In this document: positions 15,001-26,020 of the stretch, piece by piece
Layout: each line of letters opens with the position of its first letter
How positions within the stretch are numbered: position 1 is the stretch's first letter
Assembly: GCF_021018805.1 (NCBI RefSeq)
Contig: NC_086254.1
Span: forward strand, 3,583,001 to 3,647,000
Source: Prinia subflava
Taxonomy: Eukaryota > Chordata > Aves > Passeriformes > Cisticolidae
Direction: 5' to 3'
Length of the DNA stretch: 64,000 bases
Position numbers and translations under genes: made by a program
Notes under the pieces: generated by a model
What the model was told of the DNA's origin: nothing
The model's input: the letters and a program-made list of their open reading frames with translations, nothing else
The model's database searches: none

Positions 15001-16750
15001 GAAATAGAAGCTGTTTGAATACACTGAAGAGGATCACTCCCACTGATGAATAAACCATTAGCAAAAAGCCTTTCTTTGTACTCTATACTGATTACAAGTA
15101 CTTAGTAAGCATTTCCATACATCTTTTGGGGTGTGAGGGAGAAAGGTCTGAAAGAAGCATCTTAAATTCAGGAGGATTCTCCTTTCAGGATAACACAGTA
15201 CATCTGCATACACGTGTATTTAGGCATTGCTGATGACACATCAAAAGTTCTGCTATTTCAGCATTGAATTTGGAATTCATTTCACTCTGGATGTATCCTG
15301 TGATCTCAGCTGTCAGACTAGAATAAGAACAGTTCGGATTTTGGAACATGATGGGTTTTAAAGCTTCCAGCTCACATTTGCCTGTCCAGCTGCCACATAT
15401 CCCTATCAATATTGTTGTGCCTTCAATAAATACCTGTTCTGTGTTTGATAAACCACCATGAGAAGCTCCTGCCTATGCTGGGGCTGCAGCTCTTTAGGAG
15501 ACCATGCTCAAAACCACATTTATTTCATCTGTTAGCAGAAACATATCACAAAACCTGTCATCAGGCTCTCTGCAATGATGCTTATCATTAGCCTTTCCTT
15601 TTGTCCTTTGAGTGCTTATCAGCAGCAATTCCACACACAGAGTGGTAGAATTAATGCTAGCCAGGAAAATGATATCTTATCTAGAAGCTGGTACTTCCTA
15701 AGAGCAGAACTGCTGTTTAATTTGGCAAGAAATCAAAGCATATCCAGGGTGCTGCACTGACAGCTGTTATGACTAACACTATTTCACTGTCTCGTGTTGG
15801 GTTCTGATGAGCACTGCAGAAAATTAAACCTAAAGACAAGAGTATCAGAGTGAGTTTGAGTATTACAGAACAAACAGCCTGAATATCAAAAAAAAGCCAG
15901 CTCTCACCCTCATATGCCATAGAATTGTGCTGTTATTTAATTGTCTTCTTTACCTCCAAAGGAGGCAGTTAATCCACTGATGTTAACTCAGCCAGGCACA
16001 TGAAGGGTGCAGAACTTCCACTTTTACCCTTACATAACAGTTATCCTACAACCACTGGGAATCACTACAGCTGTCAATAAAAACAATGTGCAAAACAAGA
16101 TTAAAGCACTTACCATAAAAAACTCAGATATGAGACTGCACTTTGCAGAAACACCAACTTCACCCCCCCAGAGTTTTAGAGTCTTAGGAGAAACTCTTAA
16201 CACTTCATCACTGTCAGGCCATAGGCAGAGCCAGTTTTACAGGCTGAAGGCAAATGCTCATGTGTCAACCTCAAAATACCAATAACAGGCACTGACAGTA
16301 TCACTGGAATACAAATACTGTGATGAATAAGAGGAAGTTACTCCCTCAGAGGAGCATCACTGCTCACACTGAGCTGCAAATATGGTCAGTTCTGAGCTCC
16401 TGCCTCACACCAATCTTAAATTAGAAACACTTCCCAAGGAATCAGGGCCCAGACTGAAGGACAGATGCTCTGTGCACTGAGCCAACACAAATGTCATTAA
16501 TTATGTGGAGCATAAACAGAGCTGGAAGATGTACCAAGGCCCCAGTAACTACTGAGGTTGAAAATGAGTACTGATTTCCAAATTCTAATGCTATGGATAC
16601 AACAACCCAGTTCTCTGTCAGGGGCTTGATAGCATGTAGGGTCATCAGTAATCTTAGTACTGTAACACTTCATCAAAACTATCAATTAAGAAAAAAAAAA
16701 TTAGTCTTGACTTAGGTGGATGAGCCACCTTTACTTAACATGGAAAAGAA
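1..16750. other. Gene-free AT-rich flank (possibly intergenic or CLIP2 5' intron)
   Basis: No exon of a recognised protein was found on either strand. Open frames here are short and match no family I know. I saw no CR1 fragment until about 16.76 kb, no CpG island and no long tandem repeat. There is one A13 run near 989 and a small perfect hairpin at 4989-5013. By synteny with the Williams-Beuren interval, the next gene to the left should be CLIP2 on the minus strand, so this could be its 5' flank or first intron. That is inference; no CLIP2 coding exon is visible. Confidence 0.5.
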
Positions 16751-16756
16751 CATTAA

Positions 16757-16908
16757 GAATCACAGAATGGTTTGGGTTGGAAAGGATCTTAAAGCTCATT
16801 TCATTCCATCATCTGCCACGGGGACACTTTCCAGCAGACAAGATTGCTCCAAGCCCATCCAACACTCCCAGGTACAGGGCAGCCAGAGCTTCCCTGGGCA
16901 ACCTGTAT
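16757..16908 (-). mobile_element. CR1 LINE 3'-end fragment
   Basis: The plus-strand text begins with the reversed CR1 tail (aatcacagaatgg...), then tttgggttgg. It continues through the CR1 3' UTR block to 'tccctgggcaacctgt'. It is about 150 bp, severely 5'-truncated and non-coding, and lies just outside the RFC2 CpG island. Confidence 0.85.
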
Positions 16909-17013
16909 ACATTATATGTGTTCAATAAATAGAGCCAGAATTATCCCCCCGACTATAATGTAACTGCTTACAATATTTTCCAATGCATCTTCTATTGTTT
17001 TCGTTTTATGAGG

Positions 17014-17036
17014 GGCCGGGGGGGGGGGGGTGGGGC
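17014..17036 (+). repeat. Poly-G tract (G12 plus flanking G runs)
   Basis: A run of 12 consecutive G with adjacent GGGG, CCGG and TGGGG forms a strong G-quadruplex-type tract. It sits at the left boundary where AT-rich sequence turns into the CpG island of RFC2. Length of such a run is prone to assembly or sequencing error. Confidence 0.8.
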
Positions 17037-17432
17037 TAGGTAGATAGAGTTTTAGACCGCTGAAATGCAAAGATGTTATTGTTGTTATTAACACGCAGTG
17101 GGGTGGGAAGCCCAGCGAGTCCAAACAGACGAGTACAGGCCCACCCAGCCGAGCTGCGAGCGGCCTCCCCTCACCAACGCTCCTTCTACGGCCCGGCACA
17201 GCCCGGCACGGCACAGCCCAGCCCGGCGCGGCCATCACAGACCTGGGCTGCCGCCTGCCCACCTCACTGAACAGCCATGGGAGCCGGTGACTGGCTCTAG
17301 AGCGCACACCCCGGCTGCAGAGCGCACGCCCCGGGTGCCTCCGCCGGCCCGCCCCGGAGGCGGGCCAGCAACGCCGCCCTCCCTCCCCTCACGGCCGCAG
17401 GCAGACGGGGCGGGAGCGACGGCTGCGCCGCT

Positions 17433-17557
17433 ATGGAGGTGGATGTGGCGGAGGACGAGAAGGCCGGGCCGTCGGCAGGCGAGAAGCGGGGACCCGCCGA
17501 CTCCGCAGGGGCCGCGCCCGGCGGCGGCGGCGGCGGCGGCCACTACGAGCTGCCCTG
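17433..17557 (+). CDS. RFC2: RFC2 coding exon 1
   Basis: Begins at ATG 17433 and ends at CCCTG before gtgagc. It encodes an acidic Ala/Gly-rich N-terminus with a (GGC)7 polyglycine run at residues 30-36, then HYELPW with the Trp codon split by the intron. Confidence 0.95.
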
Positions 17558-20500
17558 GTGAGCAGAGGCAGCGGGCAGGGGAGCGCGGCCGCGCTGAGCC
17601 GCCATGACTGCCCGCCACAGGGAGCGGTGCGAAGGGCGGGCGGGGCGCGCTGTGATTGGCGCAGAGCGGGGAGGGGGCGGGCCCGCGTGCGGCATAGCCA
17701 ATGACCGAGGGCGGGGCGCTGTTGGCGGGAAGGCGGGGGTGCGTTGTGGCGGCTGAGGGGAGCCCGGGCGGGGCTGAGGGGGAGCCCGGGCGGGGCTGAG
17801 GGGGAGCCCGGCGGGGCTGAGAGGAGCCCGGGCGGGGCTGAGGGGGAGCCCGGCGGGGCTGAGGGGGAGCCCGGCGGGGCTGAGGGGGAGCCCGGGCGGG
17901 GCTGAGGGGGAGCCCGGGCGGGGCTGAGGGGGAGCCCGGCGGGGCTGAGGGGGAGCCCGGGCGGGGCTGAGGGGGAGCCCGGGCGGGGCTGAGGGGGAGC
18001 CCGGGCGGGGCTGAGGGGGAGCCCGGGCGGGGCTGAGGGGGAGCCCGGCGCGGCCAGAGCCGCGTGTTCAAGGCTGTCCCCCGATGCCCGCCGGGGTGCG
18101 GGAGCTCAGTCTGGCTCGGAATCGGGGGCTGTGTCTAAGCCTTGTGACCTGCCCCGTCTGTTGCCGGGACTGGGAAGGCAGGAATCACAGAATGGTTTGG
18201 GTTAGAAGGGACCGTAAAGGCCATCTCGTTCCAGCCTCCTGGCAGGGGCACCTTCCACTAGACCAGGCTGCTCCAAGCCCCGTCCCACCTGGCCTGGGAC
18301 ACTTCCAGAAATCAAGAGTAAAGAAAATCAGTTGGTTTCCTTTGTAGCTCAGCCCTGCACTCTGTTGCCCGTGGGATAACACACAGCGTGGCTTCTCCCC
18401 TCAGGCTGAGGCATTCCAAATTCCTGTTCGAGTTGAGCAATTTTACCCCTCCTTTTGCTTTTTTTATACCAATGAAAGTAAAACCTTTCAGGGTAGCAAG
18501 GCCCTGGCACAGGTTGCCCAGAGAAGCTGTGGCTGCCCCATCCTTGGCAGTGTCCAAGGCCAGGTTGGACCTGGAGCAAGCTGGTGCAGTGGAAGGTGTC
18601 TCTGCCCATGGCAGGAGGCTGCAGTGAGGTGGCCCTTGGGGTCTTTTCCAAACCAAACCATTCTGGGATTCTCTGAGTCACTGATCAGTGTTGTGGAGTG
18701 CTGTGCTCAGCAATGACAGGCACCCTGCAGAACTTGCACTGAAGACACGTCCAGCCATCTTTATCCTGTGCTCTCTCAACATAATTCTCCTTGTCCATCA
18801 CTCTGAAGCACTATTAAAGGGTTATTAGATGTGGTGAAGTGTGTGGAATTTTACTTTTACAGGGTGGAAAAATACAGACCCATGAAACTGTCTGAAATAG
18901 TTGGAAATGAAGATACTGTGAGCAGGTTGGAGGTGTGTAGCTGTCCCTATATCTTTTTACAGGTTATCTCAAAAAAACCCCATATTTCTGCATAAATCCA
19001 GAGGGTAGTAAAAACACTATTGTATTTTTACATCCATACTTGAGTATGTGGAAGAAAACTTCCTGATTTACTTAAAAAAATTACAAGTTTTTCATGGTAT
19101 TTGAGTGATGTCTAAGGAAATTTGCCTTCTTCAACTGGATTGTTTAAAATTAATGTTTAGAGAATATGTAGCTGTTATAATAATACTGTTTCAATTAATA
19201 ACTATAATTCATATAACAACAGAAAGAAAAATCATGGTTTTTTTGGAAAATAAATGTTTGCCATATCAATTTTCCCCCAAAAGTGTCCAAGGTGATGTTG
19301 GATGGGGCTTGGAGCAACCTGGTCTAATGGAAGGTGTCCTTGTCCATGGCAGGGGGTTGGAATGAGATGAAGTTTAAGGTCCCTTCCAATTCTAACTATT
19401 TCAGGATTCTATAATTCTATGACAAATTTATCTGTGAGCACAGTATTTGTTAACAGAAAGAGTATACTAGCAAATATATAATTAAAACAGATGCAAAGGA
19501 AAGGCAAGAGTACTAAAGACCTGTGGCATTAAGTGCTTTTAAATATTTCCATATTATTCTAGGGGCTGATTTCTAACAGTTCAATTAAAAAATATGAAAG
19601 CAACAAGGTTCAAAAAATGAAAATATGAGGGGAAAAATGGAGCCTGTTTCTGATGCTTAAAATAGAACAGAATTGGAACTATTTGTTCATGGTTTTTTTT
19701 TTCTTACATAATTTCTTATTATCATTTTTTCTTAGGTCTTTGCAAAAGAGGGGAACGTACCAAATATTATAATTGCTGTGAGTATTGCTGTGTTGTGCTG
19801 TATTTCAGTGTTGGTCCTGGATTTGAAATCCAGGATGGCCTCCCAGTACAGATGAGCTTTGTGCCTGAATGTACTGGTGAGGGAGATGTTGGTTGTGTGG
19901 TCTTGGAGCGATGTTCTTGGCAGAATACACAGGGAAACAAGTTAAATCTACCTCAGGTGCCTGCTGAAACACATCCTGTGCTTCTCCCTGCAGCATACCT
20001 CCTCTGTCAGGAGCAGAATCCTGAGCTCAGGCACAGCTCCCAGGCTGCTGTTTTCTCTGCAGTTCCTCTGCTGCAGCCTTTTTTCATGAGTGAGGAGAAT
20101 TGTAGAGAGCACAGCTTAGAAAATTGCATTCAACTTACCAGCAGTTGTTGCATTGTCACATTTTTAGGGCCCTCCAGGAACAGGTAAAACCACCAGTATC
20201 CTGTGTTTGGCTCGTGCTCTGCTTGGTCCTGCATTAAAGGATGCTGTTCTGGAGCTGAATGCCTCAAATGACAGGTGAGAATGAATAAACCTTCCCACAT
20301 TTTTAATGAAGAAGCAAGTTTCCATTAAACCCAGGCCAGTTTGATAGGCTTAATGCTATAGCAAGGCCTCTAAGACTTATTTTACTGCAGTCTTTCCAAC
20401 TAAAAGGTAGGCAATCTTTAGTGTTCCCCCATCAAGATATTATTTCCTGATGTTTTATAAACTTTATAGATACTTTCATATGTGAAAATATAAACAGGTA

Positions 20501-23500
20501 GAGTGCAGAATCCATAATGGTACTTTTTTCCTGGAGTTTATTTGAAAGAATTTGAAAGAACCTTCCCACTGCATTCACAAGAATCCTAAGAAGGAAAAGT
20601 GAACAGGTTGTTTATATTCAAACTCTTCAGTGCCCAGAGTGAGAGAAATTAGGGCTATAAGGGGAGTTGAGGATTTAAATGTAGGATCAGGGTGTTTGAT
20701 GTGTAGAAGACACTGACTGTACTCTATGGATTCAGGCACTAAGAGCTGATTATATTTCCTGAGTTCTGTTCAGAACCATCCTGAAATATTCTGACATTTC
20801 CTGGTGGGAAAGTATCTGAGCACAATCCACTTCACTTACTCTGTTAGTACCAGTTACAGAAGAACTACAGAATCACAACATCCTTTTTCTAAACAGAACA
20901 AAAAAGTAAAATCCTCTCTTAATGAAAGTATTTGAACAGATTCTCTCTAGGAAAGTGTCTGTGTTGTGTTGATATTTGGTCTATCCAGCTGTATTTCTTA
21001 AACTCTTCGGAGCTACAGCTGGGGCTGTGGATGGAGCTGTGGGAAGACCTGGCAAAGCAATCTTATGTGCTTCTGCCTTTGTTTATTTATTACCCTTCCC
21101 TTGCGCCAAACAAGTCATTTTGTGGTGGTACTGCAAGTAAGGTTACTGGCTTTGTGTATATTTATATTGCTGCTGTTAAATCATTTGCTTCAAGACCCTC
21201 AAAACCAAGGATTGTTGGTGTTTGAATCTGTCAGTTGGACAGTCTGGGTTAAAATGTGGTTCCACAGCTGCTGTGCTGAAACAGTTGAAGGGGCAGGAAC
21301 AAACAGCAGGAGAACCAGGAGCACTTCAGCTTCTGTGGCTGCTGAAAAGAATCTATTCTGTATTTTCACTCAACTTACCATGAATCAATTGAATTATTAT
21401 TCCAGAGGCATTGATGTTGTAAGAAACAAAATCAAAATGTTTGCCCAGCAAAAGGTCACACTTCCAAAAGGTCGACATAAAATAATCATCCTTGACGAAG
21501 CAGACAGGTACGTTGTTTTTTCTGGACCTCAGCTACTGTATGAAATGTGCTGCATCTCTCCTGTCTGTAGAGCTCCAGTTGTGGACACTACTGAGTGTTT
21601 CTATCAAGCTGTGCAAAATAACTTGTTAGGAAATTCATGTGGATTGAATAGTGATCTTATGGGAGCACTCACAGCAAGAAGAGATCATTGCTTCACAAGA
21701 GATGCTGAGTATTGATGTGGAATGCTCTGGATATGAAACACAGAAATTTACTGGAAAGATGCCCAGTCCCTGGAACTGTTCCAGGCCAGGCTGGATGGGG
21801 CTTGGAGCAACCTCATCTAGTGGAAGTGTCCCTGTCCATGGCAGGGGGTTGGAACTGGATGAGCTTTAAGGTCCCTTCCAACACAAACGACTTTGTGATT
21901 CTGTGATTCCCTCTCTTTGGAAAGAGTTTTGCTTGTGTTGAGAATTTTACTGGATGAAAATGGGACATTGTCTTCCTCCATATTCTTAGCAGTGTTCTCC
22001 AGAGCATTAATGGTTTCATTTTGCATGTTATGGAGGTCTCAGTGACAACCTGTGCTGCAGTGTGATTTGTTCACCTGACCAGAAAAAGCTGCTCAGTTTA
22101 TCAAACCAGAATATTACAAAGCACAGCTCAATATCAATAAACTTGAATCTTGTATGCAAATAGTTTTAGGTTTCACCTATGAGTGAGTGAAGGGCAAGAT
22201 CTGTCCTAACTCCTTGTCTCCCCTCAGCATGACAGATGGAGCACAGCAAGCATTGAGAAGAACAATGGAAATTTATTCCAAAACCACGCGCTTCGCACTG
22301 GCGTGCAATGCCTCTGACAAAATCATAGGTAAGTGCTGCTGCTTCCTGGGTGCTCATGTCATGTGTTCTCCACATTGCTGGCCAACTTCCAGTCCTCCAG
22401 AAATGCCTTGATCCAGCTTGTTGCAAGAAAGAATGGCACTTGTGAAAAATCAAGCCACCTGTACTTCAGCTGATAAAAGAGTTTGTGTAGTCAGGAAACC
22501 CTCTAAGCAGTCATTTTTGATGGATAGTGCTGTATGTGACTGCAGAAGCAGATTTCTCATGCTTTGGACTTAATCTGCATCCAACTCTGCTACAGTTTAG
22601 GGTGTTTGATGTTTACTGGGTGTTGAACCCTGTTTGTCCTTTCTGAATCACAATCTTAAGTTTACCTATAGGTGAACATATTACAGACCTTTAGACTTCT
22701 CTTGAAAAAATAACGTGATAAACATCTATATTCAGAAATCCAAGGGGAACAGAGGAAGCTGAGCTTTGTATATATTTCCACATATCTGGGAAAACTCCTG
22801 TAGCACATTTGGGCTCAAGGGAAGGGCTACAACAGTTGTAGGTGCTTAGGAAGAGGATGTGTTCTGCTTGGAGCTTACATGTCCTTTTTTGTTGGAATTG
22901 TTGGAAACTGAAATGAAGATGTCTGTTGGGTTGTGGGGTTTTTTGAGAAAAAGAGAGAGGAGCTAATCACACATCTCTGTCCTCAGAACCTATTCAGTCT
23001 CGGTGTGCAGTGCTGCGTTACACCAAGCTGACAGATGCACAAATACTCGCCAGGCTACTGAAAATTGTTGAGAAAGAGGATGTAGCATATACAGATGATG
23101 GACTAGAAGCCATTATTTTCACAGCCCAAGGTGATATGAGACAGGTAAAAGGAGAAAGACAATGAAACAAAGGCTTCTATTTAAAGCAAAAACCTTTTGA
23201 ATTGCAGCTCTCAAGGATTTACCTCTCTGGGGAGGTAAAGCAAAGGAGGATGTGACTTGTGGCTCAAGAGTAACTAAACTATTTGGTTTTGTAAGGGTTT
23301 AAAATGCTCCTTAAAAGTGAGTTGGTGGGAAGTGGATACCAAATTTGTGGGAGGAAATAAAGTCAGCATAAATTTGTGATTTTTTTTCTGTTGTTTAATG
23401 GCACACTGCTTATTTGGCATCATTTCCTAAAGTGCATTTCATCCTGAGGAGGGGATTGAAAAGTAGAGCTCTTCAGAAAATAAATAAAATCTTATTTTTT

Positions 23501-25288
23501 CTTTCACAGGCATTAAACAACCTACAGTCCACATACTCTGGATTTGGCTTTATAAACAGTGAAAACGTCTTTAAGGTCAGTAATAGCTGAGAACAGTTTT
23601 GCCAGAAGATGAGCCCGTGGCTGTGTGAGATTCCACTGGACACAGAAGCCTTTCTGCTGGTTTGCAGACAGCCCTGTGTGAGCAGCAGTTATAGTTTTAG
23701 ACTTTAGGTAGCCTTTTTGTCCCTAATGGCACATCTGAGACCTTTGCAACTCTCTCAAAGCACACAAATCCAGTAACTGCTGGGAAATTTCAGTGATAAC
23801 TTGGGAATCTGTTACTTGGGTGTTCTCATTTCATGCTGTTGAGTCTGCCAAGACAGACTGTCTGAAAAGTCAGATTACTTAAAATTTAGTCTGTATTATG
23901 GAATATTTCTGGTTCAGTACTTCAATTCCACAGCTTGAAAATACCTGAAGTTTAACACAAAGTCTTCTGATATTTTAAGTGTAATATTTCTCTTGGATAC
24001 AGGTATGTGACGAGCCTCATCCTCTGCTTGTGAAGGAAATGATACAACACTGCATAAATGCAAATATTGATGAAGCATACAAGGTTGGTTTTCCTGTCTT
24101 GTGTCAGTATAGCCAGGCATTATTTCTCTACAAAATTTTTTGTTTGCTTTGAGGAATTCACAATGTGTGTTGTTTTTTAAGATAAGGGCCATAGCATGTA
24201 GATGAGTTGATAAACTAAATCCCTTTTGGGCAGGAGTTTGTTCAGATAAATAAGCCGACAAGCAAAAAAAGGGAAGTTATAGTAAAATTAATTGCTAGAT
24301 GCTTGAGGTTAAATCAGGTAATAAATAGTACATGCAATTTCAGTAGTTATATACAGCTGTTCCAAAAGTGAATATCCTTGGCAGATAAATAGGGGGTTAT
24401 TGTTGCCTGCACAGATTCTTGCCCACCTGTGGCGCCTTGGATACTCTCCAGAAGATGTCATTGGCAATATCTTCCGTGTGTGTAAGACCTTTCAAATGCC
24501 AGAGTATCTGAAACTGGAATTTATCAAGGTTAGTACTAACTCCGCTCCTGTTGGGCCCTTTTGGGCCTTTGTAAGAAGAGGATGTGATCAGAGGCAGCCG
24601 CAGGGGGTTCTGTTTAAAATTTGTTGTATATTAGCACAAAGAGGGTTCTTCTTGACTCATTACTGCTTTCTTTCCCACTGCATCATCAGTTTGTCAGTGA
24701 GAAGTCACTTGAGGTTTAGCATCTGAACACCCACAGAAGTGCCAGAAGTCACTTTAGTGATCAGCTAAAATTAATAGCGGATGTAATACTGAATTTATTA
24801 GTTATATCAAAGCCTCAAATAACTCCTTGAAAATGTTTTTCAAGTGCATGCTTGATTCTAGTCCAACAGACAGTAAAATATTAAATCAACAGAGAATTGA
24901 CAAACAATAAGCTGGTGATATGGGACCACTTCATATTTGAAACCTGTCCTCATATGCAGGCACCTTGCTTCTTATAAAGAACGTGGGGAAATACAGGCTT
25001 TGATTTTAAAATGAAAAGACATTTTAGTTGGTTTACAGGAGGAGATAGATACATTCTCTGAGTTATGAGTGACTCAAAGCTGGTCTATGCCTTTAGTAAA
25101 GGATATGTTCTGTTTAGTCATTTGTAAAATATACACAGACTGGGGAAGTAAACAGAAGACAATGTCTCTGCCACCAGGAGATTGGGTACACTCACATGAA
25201 GATAGCAGAAGGTGTGAACTCCCTTTTACAAATGGCTGGGCTGCTGGCCAGGCTGTGCCAGAAGACTGCAGCCCCTGCAGCCAGTTAG
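17433..25288 (+). CDS. RFC2: RFC2, replication factor C subunit 2 (AAA+ clamp loader), 11 coding exons
   Basis: RFC2 is one of the small subunits of the RFC complex, which opens the PCNA ring and loads it at primer-template junctions in the nucleus. Eleven exons, all GT-AG, join in frame to 1077 bp (358 aa), the size expected for vertebrate RFC2. The N-terminal region (1-36) is low-complexity and ends in seven Gly from a GGC run; the conserved core starts at HYELPW (37-42). Walker A GPPGTGKT is at 80-87, Walker B with DEAD box (LDEAD) at 144-148, sensor-1 CNAS at 175-178, and the SRC arginine-finger motif at 187-189. The collar-domain C-terminus ends in PAAS and TAG. The ATG at 17433 has G at -3 and +4. 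The order of motifs and exon phases leaves no doubt about identity. All key ATPase residues are present, so the gene looks functional. It is transcribed toward LAT2, tail to tail. Confidence 0.97.
17752..18055 (+). repeat. G-rich 22-23 bp minisatellite in RFC2 intron 1
   Basis: About 14 head-to-tail copies of a 22-23 bp unit (gctgagggggagcccgggcg plus ggg). They differ mainly by one G in the CCCGGGCGGGG stretch. The G-rich strand is the non-template strand of RFC2. The repeat is open in the minus direction as a Pro/Ser/Ala-rich frame, which I take to be a by-product of composition. Confidence 0.95.
18180..18309 (-). mobile_element. CR1 LINE 3'-end fragment in RFC2 intron 1
   Basis: A reversed CR1 tail (ggaatcacagaatgg) is followed by tttgggttagaagggacc and the standard 3' UTR block ending near 'cctgggacacttccag'. 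It is truncated at about 130 bp. Confidence 0.85.
18492..18676 (+). mobile_element. CR1 LINE 3'-end fragment in RFC2 intron 1
   Basis: Forward CR1 3' end: 'agggtagcaaggccctggca', then the chain through 'ctgtggctgccccatcc' to 'aaccattctgggattctctg'. It lies about 180 bp from an oppositely oriented CR1 fragment (18180-18309), so the two could pair as inverted copies in the pre-mRNA. Confidence 0.85.
18863..18932 (+). CDS. RFC2: RFC2 coding exon 2
   Basis: The acceptor is ttttacag and the donor is gtgtgt. It encodes VEKYRP... to SRLE (residues 43-65), the entry to the AAA+ fold, and completes the split Trp42 codon. Confidence 0.96.
19284..19422 (+). mobile_element. CR1 LINE 3'-end fragment in RFC2 intron 2
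   Basis: Forward CR1 end from 'gtgtccaaggtgatgttgg' through 'ggggcttggagcaacctggt' and 'catggcagggggttggaatg' to a degenerate 'gattctataattctatg' tail. Confidence 0.88.
19736..19777 (+). CDS. RFC2: RFC2 coding exon 3 (42 bp)
   Basis: A 14-codon exon, [14 protein letters not shown] (residues 66-79), between tttttcttag and gtgagt. It is the beta strand just before Walker A and is in phase 0 at both ends. Confidence 0.96.
20168..20274 (+). CDS. RFC2: RFC2 coding exon 4 (Walker A)
   Basis: The exon opens directly with the Walker A P-loop GPPGTGKT (residues 80-87), then [12 protein letters not shown] and LELNASNDR, with the Arg codon split. Acceptor tttttag, donor gtgaga. Confidence 0.97.
21406..21507 (+). 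CDS. RFC2: RFC2 coding exon 5 (Walker B)
   Basis: Encodes [16 protein letters not shown] and ends in the Walker B/DEAD box IIILDEAD (residues 141-148). Acceptor attccag, donor gtacgt. The next codon (Ser149) is split. Confidence 0.97.
21758..21908 (+). mobile_element. CR1 LINE 3'-end fragment in RFC2 intron 5
   Basis: Forward fragment. It contains 'ggctggatggggcttggagc', 'catggcagggggttggaact' and a terminal 'tttgtgattctgtgattc' tail typical of CR1. Confidence 0.88.
22228..22328 (+). CDS. RFC2: RFC2 coding exon 6 (sensor 1)
   Basis: Encodes [18 protein letters not shown] and the sensor-1 strand FALACNAS (residues 150-182). Acceptor ccctcag, donor gtaagt. The Glu183 codon is split. Confidence 0.97.
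22987..23144 (+). CDS. RFC2: RFC2 coding exon 7 (SRC arginine finger)
   Basis: Begins within EPIQSRC; the SRC motif (187-189) is the arginine finger of small RFC subunits and acts on the neighbouring ATPase. It continues with [14 protein letters not shown] and [15 protein letters not shown]. Acceptor cctcag, donor gtaaaa. Confidence 0.97.
23510..23575 (+). CDS. RFC2: RFC2 coding exon 8
   Basis: A 22-codon exon, [20 protein letters not shown] plus FK, in phase 0. Acceptor ctttcacag, donor gtcagt. It forms the end of the lid domain of the AAA+ module. Confidence 0.96.
24003..24083 (+). CDS. RFC2: RFC2 coding exon 9
   Basis: A 27-codon exon starting [17 protein letters not shown], within the C-terminal collar. 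The acceptor is ggatacag, with a weak polypyrimidine tract; the donor is gttggt. In phase 0. Confidence 0.95.
24415..24528 (+). CDS. RFC2: RFC2 coding exon 10
   Basis: A 38-codon exon, [20 protein letters not shown]..., continuing through FRVCKTFQM to LEFIK. Acceptor gcacag, donor gttagt. It is part of the collar helices that hold the pentameric RFC ring together. Confidence 0.96.
25178..25288 (+). CDS. RFC2: RFC2 coding exon 11 (C-terminus and stop)
   Basis: The acceptor is ctgccaccag. Encodes [19 protein letters not shown]... and closes with AAPAAS and TAG at 25286-25288. Confidence 0.96.
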   Translation, partial: EIGYTHMKIAEGVNSLLQMAGLLARLCQKTAAPAAS

Positions 25289-25363
25289 GCACCTCCTCGA
25301 GCCTGCTGGGAAGAAACCAGGTTGTGTTGCAAAAATGTTTCATACTTTTTTTTTATTTGGACC

Positions 25364-25369
25364 AATAAA
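25364..25369 (+). terminator. RFC2: RFC2 poly(A) signal AATAAA
   Basis: A canonical AATAAA stands 76 bp after the RFC2 stop codon, preceded by a T-rich stretch. This gives a very short 3' UTR of about 100 bases. Confidence 0.8.
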
Positions 25370-25399
25370 GCTCTAAAATTTACTTTAACCCACGAAATT

Positions 25400-26020
25400 G
25401 TATGTGTTTTGTAACCAGGATAGGAGAGAGGACTGTGACAGTCCAAAGCAATTAAGGTCTGTCCAGTGCACTCAGCAAAACTGCTGTCTGTGGTATTGAG
25501 ACCTAAGCAGGAGAAACAAAAGTGGAATCCTGTTGTTAGGGATTACACTTCAAGTCTGGTCATGAGTGATCTTACCAAGACCAAGAAGGAATTTTTTTTG
25601 CAAAAAAAAATATTACTGAAGTTATAACTGAGACACATTGAGCAACTGCTGCTTTGTCCTGTGGGTAGGGAAGGTATTTTCACCAAACATACAGGAGAAA
25701 TATTACACATTTTTTAATGGTGCCACTATATTTCAGATATTCCTTTTGTAATCTTTAAAAAACTTTACTAAATTCTGGGATGTTCTGCATTTAAGCTCCC
25801 TTTCCTGTCCTTGCGTATCTAGGTTAGGTAATGTCATAGTTTCAGCCTGCCGAAAAGCTACGGAATCATGTTTGCCTGTCCAGTTTTGGAAACACCTTGC
25901 CAATGTAGATAGGCAATAAAGTGTGAAGTGCAGAGAAAGTAAATATAAATTGAGTTTGACCACCTGATATGAGATGTGAGACTTGTATTTCCAAGCAGAT
26001 ACATCTTAATATAATTAACA
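25400..26020. other. Intergenic sequence downstream of RFC2
   Basis: AT-rich sequence between the RFC2 poly(A) signal and a CR1 element. No coding frame, RNA gene or tandem repeat was recognised. Confidence 0.6.

Larger units (their letters stand above)
17098..18075. promoter_or_regulatory. RFC2: CpG island / RFC2 promoter region
   Basis: Base composition jumps from AT-rich to very GC- and CpG-rich and falls back after about 18075. The island covers the presumed RFC2 5' UTR, coding exon 1 and the start of intron 1. Within it, downstream of exon 1, are an inverted CCAAT box (ATTGG at 17654), a GC box (gggggcggg near 17672), a forward CCAAT (near 17697) and a TTGGCGGGAA E2F-type site at 17722-17731. 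No TATA box was seen. Assigning these to RFC2 transcription is inference. Confidence 0.75.

Noticed and set aside
17235..18071. A 278-codon minus-strand frame rich in Pro, Ser and Ala
   Set aside because: It is the antisense reading of the RFC2 intron 1 minisatellite and CpG island. There is no family resemblance, and it overlaps RFC2 exon 1.
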